A DNA stretch of 6,789 nt from Actinomycetota bacterium (GTDB taxonomy: Bacteria; Actinomycetota; Actinomycetes; Streptosporangiales; Streptosporangiaceae): assembly GCA_003168295.1 (NCBI GenBank), contig PMST01000380.1:1167-7955 (forward strand). Direction: 5' to 3'. The translations under genes and the position numbers were made by a program. A model generated the notes under the pieces. That model made no database searches. It saw nothing but the letters and a program-made list of their open reading frames with translations, and was not told where the DNA came from. This document shows, one piece after another, positions 1-5,470 of the stretch (position 1 is its first letter; the number at the start of each line of letters is the position of its first letter).

Positions 1-243
1 GTCGGCGGCGTTCACGTGGTAGGCCGCGCCCGTCACCCGGGCCAGGGCCAGTCCGCCGGTGAGATAGTCGTTGTGGATGTGGGTCTCGAACACGTGGGTC
101 ACCATGACCCCGCGGCTGGCGGCCAGGGCCAGCACCCGGTCGATGTCGCGCTGCGGGTCCACGACCAACGCGGTCGCGCCGTCGGTGACCAGATAGCTCC
201 GATCGCCGAGCGACGGCGTCTGAATCGTCATGATGTCGACCAC
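1..243 (-). CDS. MBL-fold metallo-hydrolase (rhodanese/persulfide dioxygenase-like), N-terminal part
   Basis: Partial gene: only the first 81 codons are inside the window. The N-terminus carries TPSLGDRSYLV (about residues 9-19), then LVVDPQRDID (26-35) and the metal-binding signature ETHIHNDYLTGG (53-64). Here His55, His57 and Asp59 are the candidate metal ligands, and Tyr replaces the second His of the classical HxHxDH motif. This pattern is typical of actinobacterial MBL proteins that usually carry C-terminal rhodanese domains and are related to persulfide dioxygenases. The rhodanese part is not visible here, so sulfur metabolism is an inference from the family. Three in-frame starts exist: ATG at 294, GTG at 243 and ATG at 231. 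I chose GTG 243 because AAGGGGGG (minus strand, 256-249) sits 5 nt upstream. ATG 231 would match many relatives, which begin just before TPSLGDRSY. The gene diverges from the FAD-binding gene at 344. Confidence 0.85.
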   Translation of the reverse strand, partial: MVDIMTIQTPSLGDRSYLVTDGATALVVDPQRDIDRVLALAASRGVMVTHVFETHIHNDYLTGGLALARVTGAAYHVNAAD

Positions 244-248
244 TGCTG

Positions 249-256
249 CCCCCCTT
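249..256 (-). promoter_or_regulatory. Shine-Dalgarno deciding the MBL-hydrolase start
   Basis: On the minus strand this reads AAGGGGGG, followed by the 5-nt spacer CAGCA and then GTG at 243. Neither ATG 231 (17 nt away) nor ATG 294 has an equally good site at a proper distance, so this favours the GTG start. Confidence 0.55.
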
Positions 257-272
257 ACGGGATGTTCCCGGG

Positions 273-298
273 AGTCATCATGCCCAGTCATCATGCCC
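273..298. repeat. Perfect 13-bp tandem direct repeat (two copies)
   Basis: AGTCATCATGCCC occurs twice back to back (273-285 and 286-298) with no mismatch. It lies between the two divergent genes, just upstream of the -35 hexamer proposed for the FAD-binding gene. It would also fall inside the 5' leader of the MBL gene if that is transcribed from the minus-strand TATACT at 313-308. Direct repeats next to a promoter can be paired binding sites for a regulator, but a recent slippage duplication would look the same. The repeat unit carries ATGATGACT on the minus strand. The outer copy supplies the in-frame ATG at 294, so the duplication also affects start choice for the MBL gene. Confidence 0.9.
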
Positions 299-301
299 GT
301 A

Positions 302-332
302 TTGACTAGTATACCTATCGGAAATATATGAT
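302..332 (+). promoter_or_regulatory. Candidate sigma-70-type promoter of the FAD-binding protein gene
   Basis: TTGACT (302-307) matches the -35 consensus at five of six positions. TATGAT (327-332) matches the -10 consensus at five of six, with a 19-bp spacer; TATATG at 325-330 would give 17 bp. The element lies in a markedly AT-rich island (about 300-336) in otherwise GC-rich sequence. Transcription would start near 339. That leaves almost no leader for the GTG at 344 and about 44 nt for the alternative GTG at 383. Confidence 0.55.
308..313 (-). promoter_or_regulatory. Candidate -10 box for the divergent MBL-hydrolase gene
   Basis: On the minus strand this reads TATACT, a five-of-six match to the -10 consensus. 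No strong -35 is seen; a TTTATC-like hexamer lies 16 bp upstream. It overlaps the spacer of the plus-strand promoter, so the two divergent promoters would compete or be co-regulated. The transcript would start near 301 and carry both 13-bp repeats in its leader. Confidence 0.35.
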
Positions 333-343
333 AAACTCGGGAC

Positions 344-1789
344 GTGCGATATTCGGAGCTAGCCGGCGGCCGGAGAGCCACCGTGGCCGTGATCGGCGCT
401 GGCGCGAGCGGGACTCTCGCCACGACCTACCTGCTCCGGGCGGCCGCTGCGGCGCGGACCCCCCTGCGGATCGCCCTGATTGACCGGTACGGACAGCACG
501 GGCTGGGCCGGGCGTACGCGACCGAGAACCCAGCCCATCTGCTGAATTCGCCCGTCGACCGGATGAGCGCGGTCGCCGCTGACCCTGGCCACCTGACGCG
601 CTGGGCCGCGGCGAACGGGATCAGGCATGACGGATTCCTGTCCCGGGCGGCGTTCGGCCGCTACCTGAGTGAGCTGCTCGCCGACGCCGAACGGATGGCG
701 GGCCCAACCGCCACCGTCGCCCGGGTCACCTCCGACGTCGTGGGACTGACCTATACCGGATCGGGCCGGCCGCTGCGCCTGCACCTGGCGGCCCACGGCC
801 GCATCGACGCGGACGCGGCCGTGCTGGCCACCGGCAACGCCTCGCCCGCCACGCCGTTCCCCGCGCCAGCATCGTCTCGCTACATCCGCGACCCGTGGAT
901 ACCCGGAGCCCTTGACGGCGTGGCCGACGGCAGCCCCGTGGTGGTGCTCGGGACGGGCCTCACCATGCTCGACGTGGCGATCTCCTTGACCGGTGCGCAT
1001 CCGCGGACTGCCGTGCACGCGGTATCCCGGCATGCCCTGATTCCGCGCGAGCACCGAGCTTCGCCCGGCAGTGCCGTCCAGCCATCCGTCCGGCAGGTGC
1101 CTGACCTTAGCCCGGTCGACCTTCCCGGCTTGATCAGGTACGTCCGGGGGGCCGCGGCGCAGGCCCCGGACGACTGGCAGGCCGTCGTCGACGCCCTGCG
1201 GCCACACATTCCCGGCCTGTGGCGGCGGCTGTCGCTGTCGGATAAGCGGCTGTTCCTGCGCCATGTGGCCCGCTACTGGGAAGTGCACCGCCACCGCATG
1301 CCGCCCGCGACCGCCCGCAGGATCGACCAGCTCAGGTCCGCGGGCCGGCTCTCGGTGCAACACGGCCGCATCATCGCGGTCACCGAGACGCCGACGGGCC
1401 TGTGCGTCCGGATAGAGCACGGCGGACGGGTAACCGAGGTGGCGGCTGGCTGGCTGATCAACGCCACCGGGCCCGCTGCGGACATCACCGCCACCACGGA
1501 CCCGCTGCTGCGGGGCCTGCTCGACAGCGGACTGGCCCGGCCGGACCGGCTCCGGCTCGGCATCGAGGTTGACGCCAGGGGAGCCCTGCTCAACGCGTCC
1601 GGCACGCCGAACGACATCATTGTCGCGCTCGGCCCGCCGCTGCGGGGGCAGCTGTACGAAACCACCGCCATTCCGGAGATCCGCGACCAGGCCGCCGCGC
1701 TCGCGGGCCGGCTGCTCGCTATCTGCCGCGGCCAGGCGACACCGCTGGCCGCGCCCGGCCCGCCGGGCATGGCGGGAAGCGCGGCTTAG
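344..1789 (+). CDS. FAD/NAD(P)-binding protein (uncharacterised flavoprotein oxidoreductase-like)
   Basis: A 481-residue protein of the FAD-NAD(P)-binding family typified by YdhS-like proteins; no substrate is established. Seen in the sequence: an N-terminal Rossmann dinucleotide fold with GAGASG (residues 18-23); a family-typical stretch from GLGRAYAT to HLLNSPVDRMSAV; LATGN (161-165); a second nucleotide-binding loop VLGTGLTMLD (about 201-210); and INATGP near 372-377. The C-terminal part contains RLRLGIEVDARGALLNASG and a helix after the conserved LYETTAIPEIRDQA stretch. No signal peptide or membrane segment is seen, so it is probably cytosolic. Start: GTG 344 gives the full open frame but has only a weak Shine-Dalgarno. 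In-frame GTG 383, preceded by GGAGAG at 372-377 with a 5-nt spacer, is a real alternative but would begin inside the first beta strand. The gene stands alone on this strand and converges with the toxin remnant. Confidence 0.85.
   Translation: MRYSELAGGRRATVAVIGAGASGTLATTYLLRAAAAARTPLRIALIDRYGQHGLGRAYATENPAHLLNSPVDRMSAVAADPGHLTRWAAANGIRHDGFLSRAAFGRYLSELLADAERMAGPTATVARVTSDVVGLTYTGSGRPLRLHLAAHGRIDADAAVLATGNASPATPFPAPASSRYIRDPWIPGALDGVADGSPVVVLGTGLTMLDVAISLTGAHPRTAVHAVSRHALIPREHRASPGSAVQPSVRQVPDLSPVDLPGLIRYVRGAAAQAPDDWQAVVDALRPHIPGLWRRLSLSDKRLFLRHVARYWEVHRHRMPPATARRIDQLRSAGRLSVQHGRIIAVTETPTGLCVRIEHGGRVTEVAAGWLINATGPAADITATTDPLLRGLLDSGLARPDRLRLGIEVDARGALLNASGTPNDIIVALGPPLRGQLYETTAIPEIRDQAAALAGRLLAICRGQATPLAAPGPPGMAGSAA
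372..377 (+). promoter_or_regulatory. Possible Shine-Dalgarno for an internal start at GTG 383
   Basis: GGAGAG lies 5 nt upstream of an in-frame GTG at 383-385, whereas GTG 344 has no comparable site. If used, the protein would lack 13 residues and begin directly at the nucleotide-binding strand (AVIGAGASG). Confidence 0.35.
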
Positions 1790-1804
1790 CGACGACGATC
1801 CGAT

Positions 1805-2027
1805 TCAGGTGTCGGCCTTGACGTACTGCACGACGATGATCCGACGGAAGATGAAGACGGTACGCACCTGGCAGCGGATCCACGTCGGGAAACGGGTCGG
1901 CAAGTGTCGGGACTGGCTCTTCGAGCAGGTGAAAAATCGCTCTGTGAGCGGCGTTTCGAAGCGGTTGTGGCAGTCCTTCGAGCTCGTCCCAAGTCCTGTC
2001 CGGGAAGCGAAGAACCCTTTCACTCAC
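1805..2027 (-). pseudogene. RelE/ParE-like toxin, frame-disrupted C-terminus
   Basis: GTG at 2027, preceded by GGGGA with a 5-nt spacer, opens a RelE-superfamily-like toxin. The N-terminal part contains LRFPDRTWDELEGLP, LRNAAHRAIFHLLEEP and DPLPGAYRLHLPSD (to about residue 63). After this point the frame stops looking like a protein of the family and runs on to 1719, overlapping the 3' end of the convergent flavoprotein gene by 71 bp. The adjacent frame instead gives a plausible terminal beta strand, RRIIVVQYVKADT, and stops at 1805. Families of this type normally have a central YRV/WY-type strand between these two pieces, so I infer that an out-of-frame deletion removed it near 1835-1845. 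The start overlaps the antitoxin-like gene by 8 bp, as in coupled toxin-antitoxin operons. Toxin identity rests on overall pattern rather than catalytic residues. If the 102-residue read-through product is made, it may still fold differently. Confidence 0.5.
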
Positions 2028-2208
2028 TAATTCCCCACGCCTCCGCCAGTTCCTCGTGGGTAAAGGTACGGCCTTCCCCAGAATCCGACCGGATGCGCGT
2101 CAGCGCCTCAACATCGCCGGCCTCACGCCGCAGACGCCGGTTCTCAGCCCGGAGCGCGTCCAGCTCTGCTCGCGGGATCGAAACCATATCTCCAGTGGGT
2201 GCGGTCAT
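2020..2208 (-). CDS. Small antitoxin-like protein upstream of RelE-like toxin
   Basis: A 62-residue, charged protein with no recognised domain. Residues 13-36 form a likely amphipathic coiled coil (Leu19, Leu26 and Val33 in heptad spacing, with an RAENRRLRRE segment). The C-terminus contains RTFTHEELAEAWGIS, a short helix that could bind a toxin partner. ATG 2208 is well supported by GGAG 5 nt upstream. Its stop overlaps the toxin start by 8 bp (positions 2020-2027), which implies translational coupling. Antitoxin function is inferred from size, gene order and overlap. In characterised type II pairs the antitoxin neutralises the toxin and represses the operon. The partner is frame-disrupted here, so this gene may be an orphan. 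Confidence 0.6.
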   Translation of the reverse strand: MTAPTGDMVSIPRAELDALRAENRRLRREAGDVEALTRIRSDSGEGRTFTHEELAEAWGISE

Positions 2209-2244
2209 CTGAACTCCTCACCATCACGTGGGTTGTTCTGCTGT

Positions 2245-2254
2245 GAGTTTACTC
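2245..2254 (-). promoter_or_regulatory. Weak candidate -10 box and inverted repeat upstream of the antitoxin-like gene
   Basis: The minus strand carries TAAACT (2251-2246), about 37 nt upstream of the antitoxin start. It is embedded in the inverted repeat GAGT-TT-ACTC. There is no convincing -35. An inverted repeat over a -10 would fit autorepression by an antitoxin, but it is short enough to be chance. Confidence 0.25.
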
Positions 2255-2321
2255 GCCAGGGGCCGCCTGACCCGTGAGCGGATCATCGCCATCGGGACCG
2301 CCTGCTCGATCTGCATCATTG

Positions 2322-3425
2322 CTAATCCGTGCTCGTCAGGGCGGCGAGTCGCCGCCGTAGTTCGGCTCGGCGTGAGCGGCGTGCATCGGCTGGTACTGCT
2401 GGAGCGCCGGGTCGGCTAGCAGCGGCCGGAGCAGTTCCAGGCCGGCCTGTGGTCCCTGGGCGAACCCGACCGTGGCCGCGAGGTTGACCTCGACCACGGG
2501 CGACGGGCTGAGCCTGCCCAGGGCGGCGTACAGGTCGGCGATCTGCGCCCAGTCGGTGGCGTCCGGGTCGGCGGCCTGGATGTGCAGGGCGGTGATCGCG
2601 GCCTGCAGCTGATACTGGCCGGGGTCGTGAAACCGCACTGCCTGTCCCAGGGCCCGCAGCCCTTCGGCGATCTGGGCGTGATCCCACAGCGAACGATCCT
2701 GGTCACCGAGCGCCACCTAACCGTCCGAGCCGGATCGCCTCGCCGCACAGCTCGCCGCGGGTCAGCCGCTCGCCGGTGCTGGCCGAATACCCCTCGTTGA
2801 AGATGAGATACACCACACGCAGGACACCCCGCAGCCGTCCGGGCAGCTCGTCGTCGGCCGGCACCTGGTACCGGATGCGCGCGTCGGCGATCTTGCGCTT
2901 GGCGCAGGCGATCCTCTTGCCCATCGTCGGCTCGGCGACCAGGAACGCACGGGCGATTTCGGCGGTGGTCAGGCCGCCCAGCGTGCGCAGCGTCAGGGCG
3001 ACCCGCGCCGACTCCTCGAGCGCCGGGTGGCAACAGGTGAAGATCAGCCGGAGCCGGTCATCGGCGATCATGCTGGCCTCGCTGGTCGTGGCGTGCTCTT
3101 GCTCGTCGAGGCGGGCGAGTTCGTCGAGGCGGGCCGCCCGGTCCACCACCGAACGGTTGCGGCGCAGCCGGTCGATGGCCCGCCGCCGCGCGGTGACGTT
3201 GATCCACGCACCCGGGTTGCGCGGGATGCCATCCCGCGGCCAGGTCGCGAGCGCGGACTCGAACGCATCTTGCATCGCGTCTTCGGCCAGCTGGAAATCG
3301 CCTACCTGCCTGATCAGGGTCGCCGTCTGGGCACGTCCCAAGCTGGGCTGATCCGGCTGCCGTGAGCGGCGTTCGGCCCGCCTTATGCCCCGGCCCCTTC
3401 CGTTCGACGGCCAGACCATGTCCAC
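2322..3425 (-). pseudogene. RNA polymerase sigma-70 family (ECF-like, DUF6596-type) sigma factor, broken by deletions
   Basis: Three frame segments together read as one sigma factor. Segment 1 (3425-2703, 240 residues) has sigma region 2 (about residues 35-92, ATLIRQVGDF, NPGAWINVTARRRAIDRLRR), the family signature LIFTCCHPAL (127-136), sigma region 4 with LTTAEIARAF and the recognition-helix area (about 140-182), and the start of the C-terminal helical domain (FNEGYSASTGE, then GEAIRLGRL). It stops at 2703. Segment 2 (2716-2336) resumes in another frame with DQDRSLWDHAQIAEGLRAL and PSPVVEVNLAATVGFAQGP. By recollection of intact relatives, some 35-40 residues between GRL and DQDRS are missing. 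Near 2365 the frame shifts again: the terminal RAELRRRLAALTSTD lies back in the first frame and stops at 2322. The 5' end is also doubtful: GTG 3425 lies inside the upstream dioxygenase gene, and residues 1-30 do not look like the family. Probably non-functional. Sigma region 4 is intact, so a truncated DNA-binding product remains possible. Confidence 0.75.
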
Positions 3426-4612
3426 GCGTACTCCGGCGCCTCGCTGGCGAGCGCCCCTTCCCCGAGTCGCAAGGTGTGGAACGTGTCCACCATGAAAGCC
3501 ATCTCCTTGCTCTCTTGCGCGCCGACCGATGCGAGGTAGGCGGCGCGGGTCGGACCATGGGTATAGGCCGCCGGGTGGAGTGATACCGAGGCGTTCCCAA
3601 TGCCAGTTCCCTTACGGGCGGCGGTCTCGCCGGCGTGGTAGAACATCACCTCGTCCGAATCCACGTTGGAGTGGTAGTAGGGCACGGTGATAGCGCCGGC
3701 TCCGTACTCGAGCCGGCGCGGCACGAAGTTGCAGACCACGAAGCCCGGCCCCGCCAGGATCTGGTAGGTCGGGGGCGGCTGCAGCACCTCGCCCGTGACC
3801 GGCGAGAAGTCCCGGTAGTTGAACGCGTACGGATAGAGGCAGCCGTCCCAGCCGACCACATCGAATGGGTGGTGGTCGTAGACGACCACCGATCCGCGCA
3901 CATCGCTGGCCGAGCCGTGTTTTACGTAGACGGCCGTGTCCTGGCCGGCTTCATGCTCGGCGGCGAGCAGCGGACTGTCGGCAGCACGGATCACCCGCTC
4001 GTTGAGCGGCGCCCCCTCGAGGAACTGGCCGTACTTGCTCAAGTATCGATCCGGGGGTGCCACATGGCCGCTTGCCTCGACGCAGTAAGCCTTCAACGGC
4101 CCGTTTGTCTCGACGCCGGTCGGGATCCAACGGTGGATGGTCACCCGCGGGATGATCACGTTGTCTCCGGGGCCTACCTCAAGCCGTCCGAAGATGCTCT
4201 CAACGACGGCAGTGCCGTTCTCGATGTAGACGACCTCGTCACCGAGGCCGTTGCTGTACAACGGCGAAGCCATCTCGGCCACGACGTAGCTGATGCGGAC
4301 ATCGTCGTTACCCAGCACGAGGCGGCGGCCCCGGACGACATCAGTGGCACGTTGGGCGTGGCCGGGGAACAGGTCCGGCAGCCGGAAGTGCCGGGGCCGC
4401 AGCGGGTGATTGACAGTGGTGCACAGATCGCCCAGCTTCCACTCCCGGGAATCGACCAAGTTCGCGGGAACACCCCGGTGATAGAGCAATGACCCAGTTG
4501 CGGAGAAACCCTCTTCCCCGATGAACTCCTCGAAGCACGGCTCCCCGGCGGCGCTGGTGAACTCGACATGGCGCCTGCGGGGAAGCTGCCCGACGGCCCG
4601 GTAGTAGGGCAT
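3383..4612 (-). CDS. Homogentisate 1,2-dioxygenase family protein (HmgA-like)
   Basis: A 409-residue Fe(II)-dependent cupin-type dioxygenase. The family opens the aromatic ring of homogentisate to maleylacetoacetate in tyrosine/phenylalanine degradation. The N-terminus MPYYRAVGQLPRRRH and the following GEEGFSATGSLLYHRG are characteristic of the shorter actinobacterial branch. The central cupin shows LGDEVVYIENGTAVVES and VGPGDNVIIPR. The C-terminal metal site appears as YYHSNVDSDEVMFYH (about 312-326) and LHPAAYTHGP (345-354), with His314, Asp320 or Glu321, and His352 as probable iron ligands. Start: ATG 4612 is preceded by AGAGAGGAA with suitable spacing. An open frame extends upstream to 4696 but looks non-coding. 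It is divergent from the peroxidase gene, and no maleylacetoacetate isomerase or fumarylacetoacetase gene is in view. Substrate specificity within this branch is inferred. Its last 43 bp overlap the nominal 5' end of the sigma pseudogene. Confidence 0.85.
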   Translation of the reverse strand: MPYYRAVGQLPRRRHVEFTSAAGEPCFEEFIGEEGFSATGSLLYHRGVPANLVDSREWKLGDLCTTVNHPLRPRHFRLPDLFPGHAQRATDVVRGRRLVLGNDDVRISYVVAEMASPLYSNGLGDEVVYIENGTAVVESIFGRLEVGPGDNVIIPRVTIHRWIPTGVETNGPLKAYCVEASGHVAPPDRYLSKYGQFLEGAPLNERVIRAADSPLLAAEHEAGQDTAVYVKHGSASDVRGSVVVYDHHPFDVVGWDGCLYPYAFNYRDFSPVTGEVLQPPPTYQILAGPGFVVCNFVPRRLEYGAGAITVPYYHSNVDSDEVMFYHAGETAARKGTGIGNASVSLHPAAYTHGPTRAAYLASVGAQESKEMAFMVDTFHTLRLGEGALASEAPEYAWTWSGRRTEGAGA

Positions 4613-4745
4613 GGCTATTCCTCTCTCCCGGCGTCTCGGCGCGAGCTGGTGGAGCAGCACCGTCCGCCCGGGGAAAGCCGCCGATCGAACGAGCAAAGTC
4701 GCTGGTTGCGCCGCTGCGTTCAGTCAGGGCTTTTGTAGCACACGT

Positions 4746-4789
4746 CAGACTTGGACCGGTCTGGCGGGTTCGACGATGCACAGACTTGG
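4746..4789. repeat. Spaced 9-bp direct repeats CAGACTTGG with an inverted half-site
   Basis: CAGACTTGG is present at 4746-4754 and 4781-4789. Between them GTCTG (4759-4763) is the reverse complement of CAGAC, giving CAGAC-N8-GTCTG around the first copy. The sites lie just upstream of the candidate dioxygenase -10 box, where a catabolic regulator might bind. No regulator gene is in view, and the motif is not one I recognise. Confidence 0.35.
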
Positions 4790-4824
4790 GGATGGCTCGC
4801 GGCCCGGAGACGGCGCGGCCGGGT

Positions 4825-4856
4825 GGCCCGGTTCGGCGGAATCGATCAACCGGGCC
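4825..4856. repeat. Perfect 9-bp inverted repeat upstream of the peroxidase gene
   Basis: GGCCCGGTT (4825-4833) and AACCGGGCC (4848-4856) are exact reverse complements separated by 14 bp. The loop contains the GGAAT of the candidate -35 element. An overlapping alternative, CCGGG-TGG-CCCGG (4819-4831), shares the left arm. Candidate roles are an operator dyad or, if transcribed, a switchable hairpin. There is no T-tract, so it is not a classical terminator. Confidence 0.6.
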
Positions 4857-4864
4857 GGGATGTT
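4838..4864 (+). promoter_or_regulatory. Candidate SigR/SigH-type thiol-stress promoter for the peroxidase operon
   Basis: GGAAT (4838-4842) is followed after 19 bp by GTT (4862-4864, in TGTTG). This resembles the GGAAT/GTT promoters of actinobacterial SigR and SigH. The spacing is at or near the upper end of what I recall for that consensus. A start near 4871 would leave a leader of about 45 nt before the ATG, which has GAGGAG upstream. The downstream thiol peroxidase makes the assignment biologically sensible. The motif is short, so chance occurrence is possible. Confidence 0.4.
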
Positions 4865-4916
4865 GTGGCCCTATGAGGATGCGGGCGCAACCGAGTCTCG
4901 ACGATGAGGAGCAGTC

Positions 4917-5453
4917 ATGACCACGGCATACGAATTCGCGGGGACCGCAGTGGACGGCAAGCGGGTTCCGCTGCAGGACTACGAGGGCAAGGTGCTGCTC
5001 ATCGTGAACGTAGCGAGCAAATGCGGGCTGACGCCGCAGTACGAAGGGCTGGAGTCGCTGTACCGCGACCAGAAAGATCGCGGCCTGGAGATCCTGGGCT
5101 TTCCCTGCAACCAGTTCAAGGGGCAAGAACCAGGCAGCGACGAGGAGATCCAGGACTTCTGCAAGTCCAGCTACGACGTGACCTTCCCGGTCCTCGCCAA
5201 GATCGAGGTCAACGGCCCGGACGCCGACCCGCTGTACCAGTGGCTGCGGGCCGAGGCGCCCGGCGACTTCGGCCCTCAGTACGGCGGCTTCTACGAAGCG
5301 ATCTCGAAGATCCGGCCGGACGCAGCGGGCACCGACGAGGTCAAGTGGAACTTCACCAAGTTCCTGATCGGCCGGGACGGCCAGGTCGTCAAGCGTTACG
5401 AGCCGACCGTGCTGCCCGCCGATATCAAGGCAGATCTCGAGAACTACCTGTAG
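4917..5453 (+). CDS. Glutathione peroxidase family thiol peroxidase (Cys-type)
   Basis: A 178-residue thioredoxin-fold peroxidase that reduces hydrogen peroxide or organic hydroperoxides. The peroxidatic Cys36 is in [12 protein letters not shown], and the [12 protein letters not shown] loop carries Gln70. Cys82 in IQDFCKSSY is placed as the resolving cysteine of non-selenium, thioredoxin-dependent members. Trp144-Asn145 in KWNFTKFL complete the active site. It is somewhat longer than the usual 160 or so residues because of a segment at about 118-140 before the WNF motif. No signal peptide is seen, so it is probably cytosolic. In actinobacteria, which often lack glutathione, reduction by thioredoxin or a mycothiol-linked system is more likely than by glutathione. 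ATG 4917 is preceded by GAGGAG, and the gene ends with tandem TAG TAG. The flavin oxidoreductase gene begins 17 bp later, suggesting an operon. Frames that read through from 4904 are artefacts. Confidence 0.93.
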   Translation: MTTAYEFAGTAVDGKRVPLQDYEGKVLLIVNVASKCGLTPQYEGLESLYRDQKDRGLEILGFPCNQFKGQEPGSDEEIQDFCKSSYDVTFPVLAKIEVNGPDADPLYQWLRAEAPGDFGPQYGGFYEAISKIRPDAAGTDEVKWNFTKFLIGRDGQVVKRYEPTVLPADIKADLENYL

Positions 5454-5470
5454 TAGGTGAGGAGTCAGTA

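Larger units (their letters stand above)
4613..4916. other. 304-bp divergent intergenic region between dioxygenase and peroxidase genes
   Basis: No credible gene is seen here; the open frames have no family resemblance or ribosome site. It contains the dioxygenase Shine-Dalgarno (next to 4613) and a weak minus-strand -10-like TACAAA at 4737-4732. CAGACTTGG occurs twice (4746-4754 and 4781-4789), the first copy forming CAGAC-N8-GTCTG with 4759-4763. There is a perfect 9-bp inverted repeat at 4825-4856, the GGAAT-N19-GTT element at 4838-4864, and the peroxidase Shine-Dalgarno just before 4917. Confidence 0.7.

Noticed and set aside
1753..1768. GCCCGG-4-CCGGGC hairpin near the end of the flavoprotein gene
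   Set aside because: It lies inside the coding sequence before the stop and has no T-tract. GC-rich coding sequence often gives such stems, so it is not called a terminator.
1719..1804. Read-through C-terminus of the toxin frame
   Set aside because: Arginine-rich and low-complexity, and antisense to the flavoprotein's conserved coding end. The neighbouring frame gives a better toxin-like terminus.
2224..2319. Minus-strand 31-codon ORF between the sigma remnant and the antitoxin-like gene
   Set aside because: It has no Shine-Dalgarno and no recognisable family resemblance, and it spans the presumed antitoxin promoter. It might be a remnant but cannot be supported.
2703..2725. Programmed ribosomal frameshifting in the sigma factor
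   Set aside because: No slippery heptamer or downstream structure is evident, and family sequence is missing at the junction, so deletion explains it better.
4613..4696. N-terminal extension of the dioxygenase to 4696
   Set aside because: Family members begin with MPYYR, and a Shine-Dalgarno precedes ATG 4612. The extra 28 residues show no family resemblance.
4904..5470. Upstream extension of the oxidoreductase frame over the peroxidase gene
   Set aside because: The translated extension is compositionally biased and antagonistic to the clear peroxidase frame. The family N-terminus and Shine-Dalgarno place the start at 5471.
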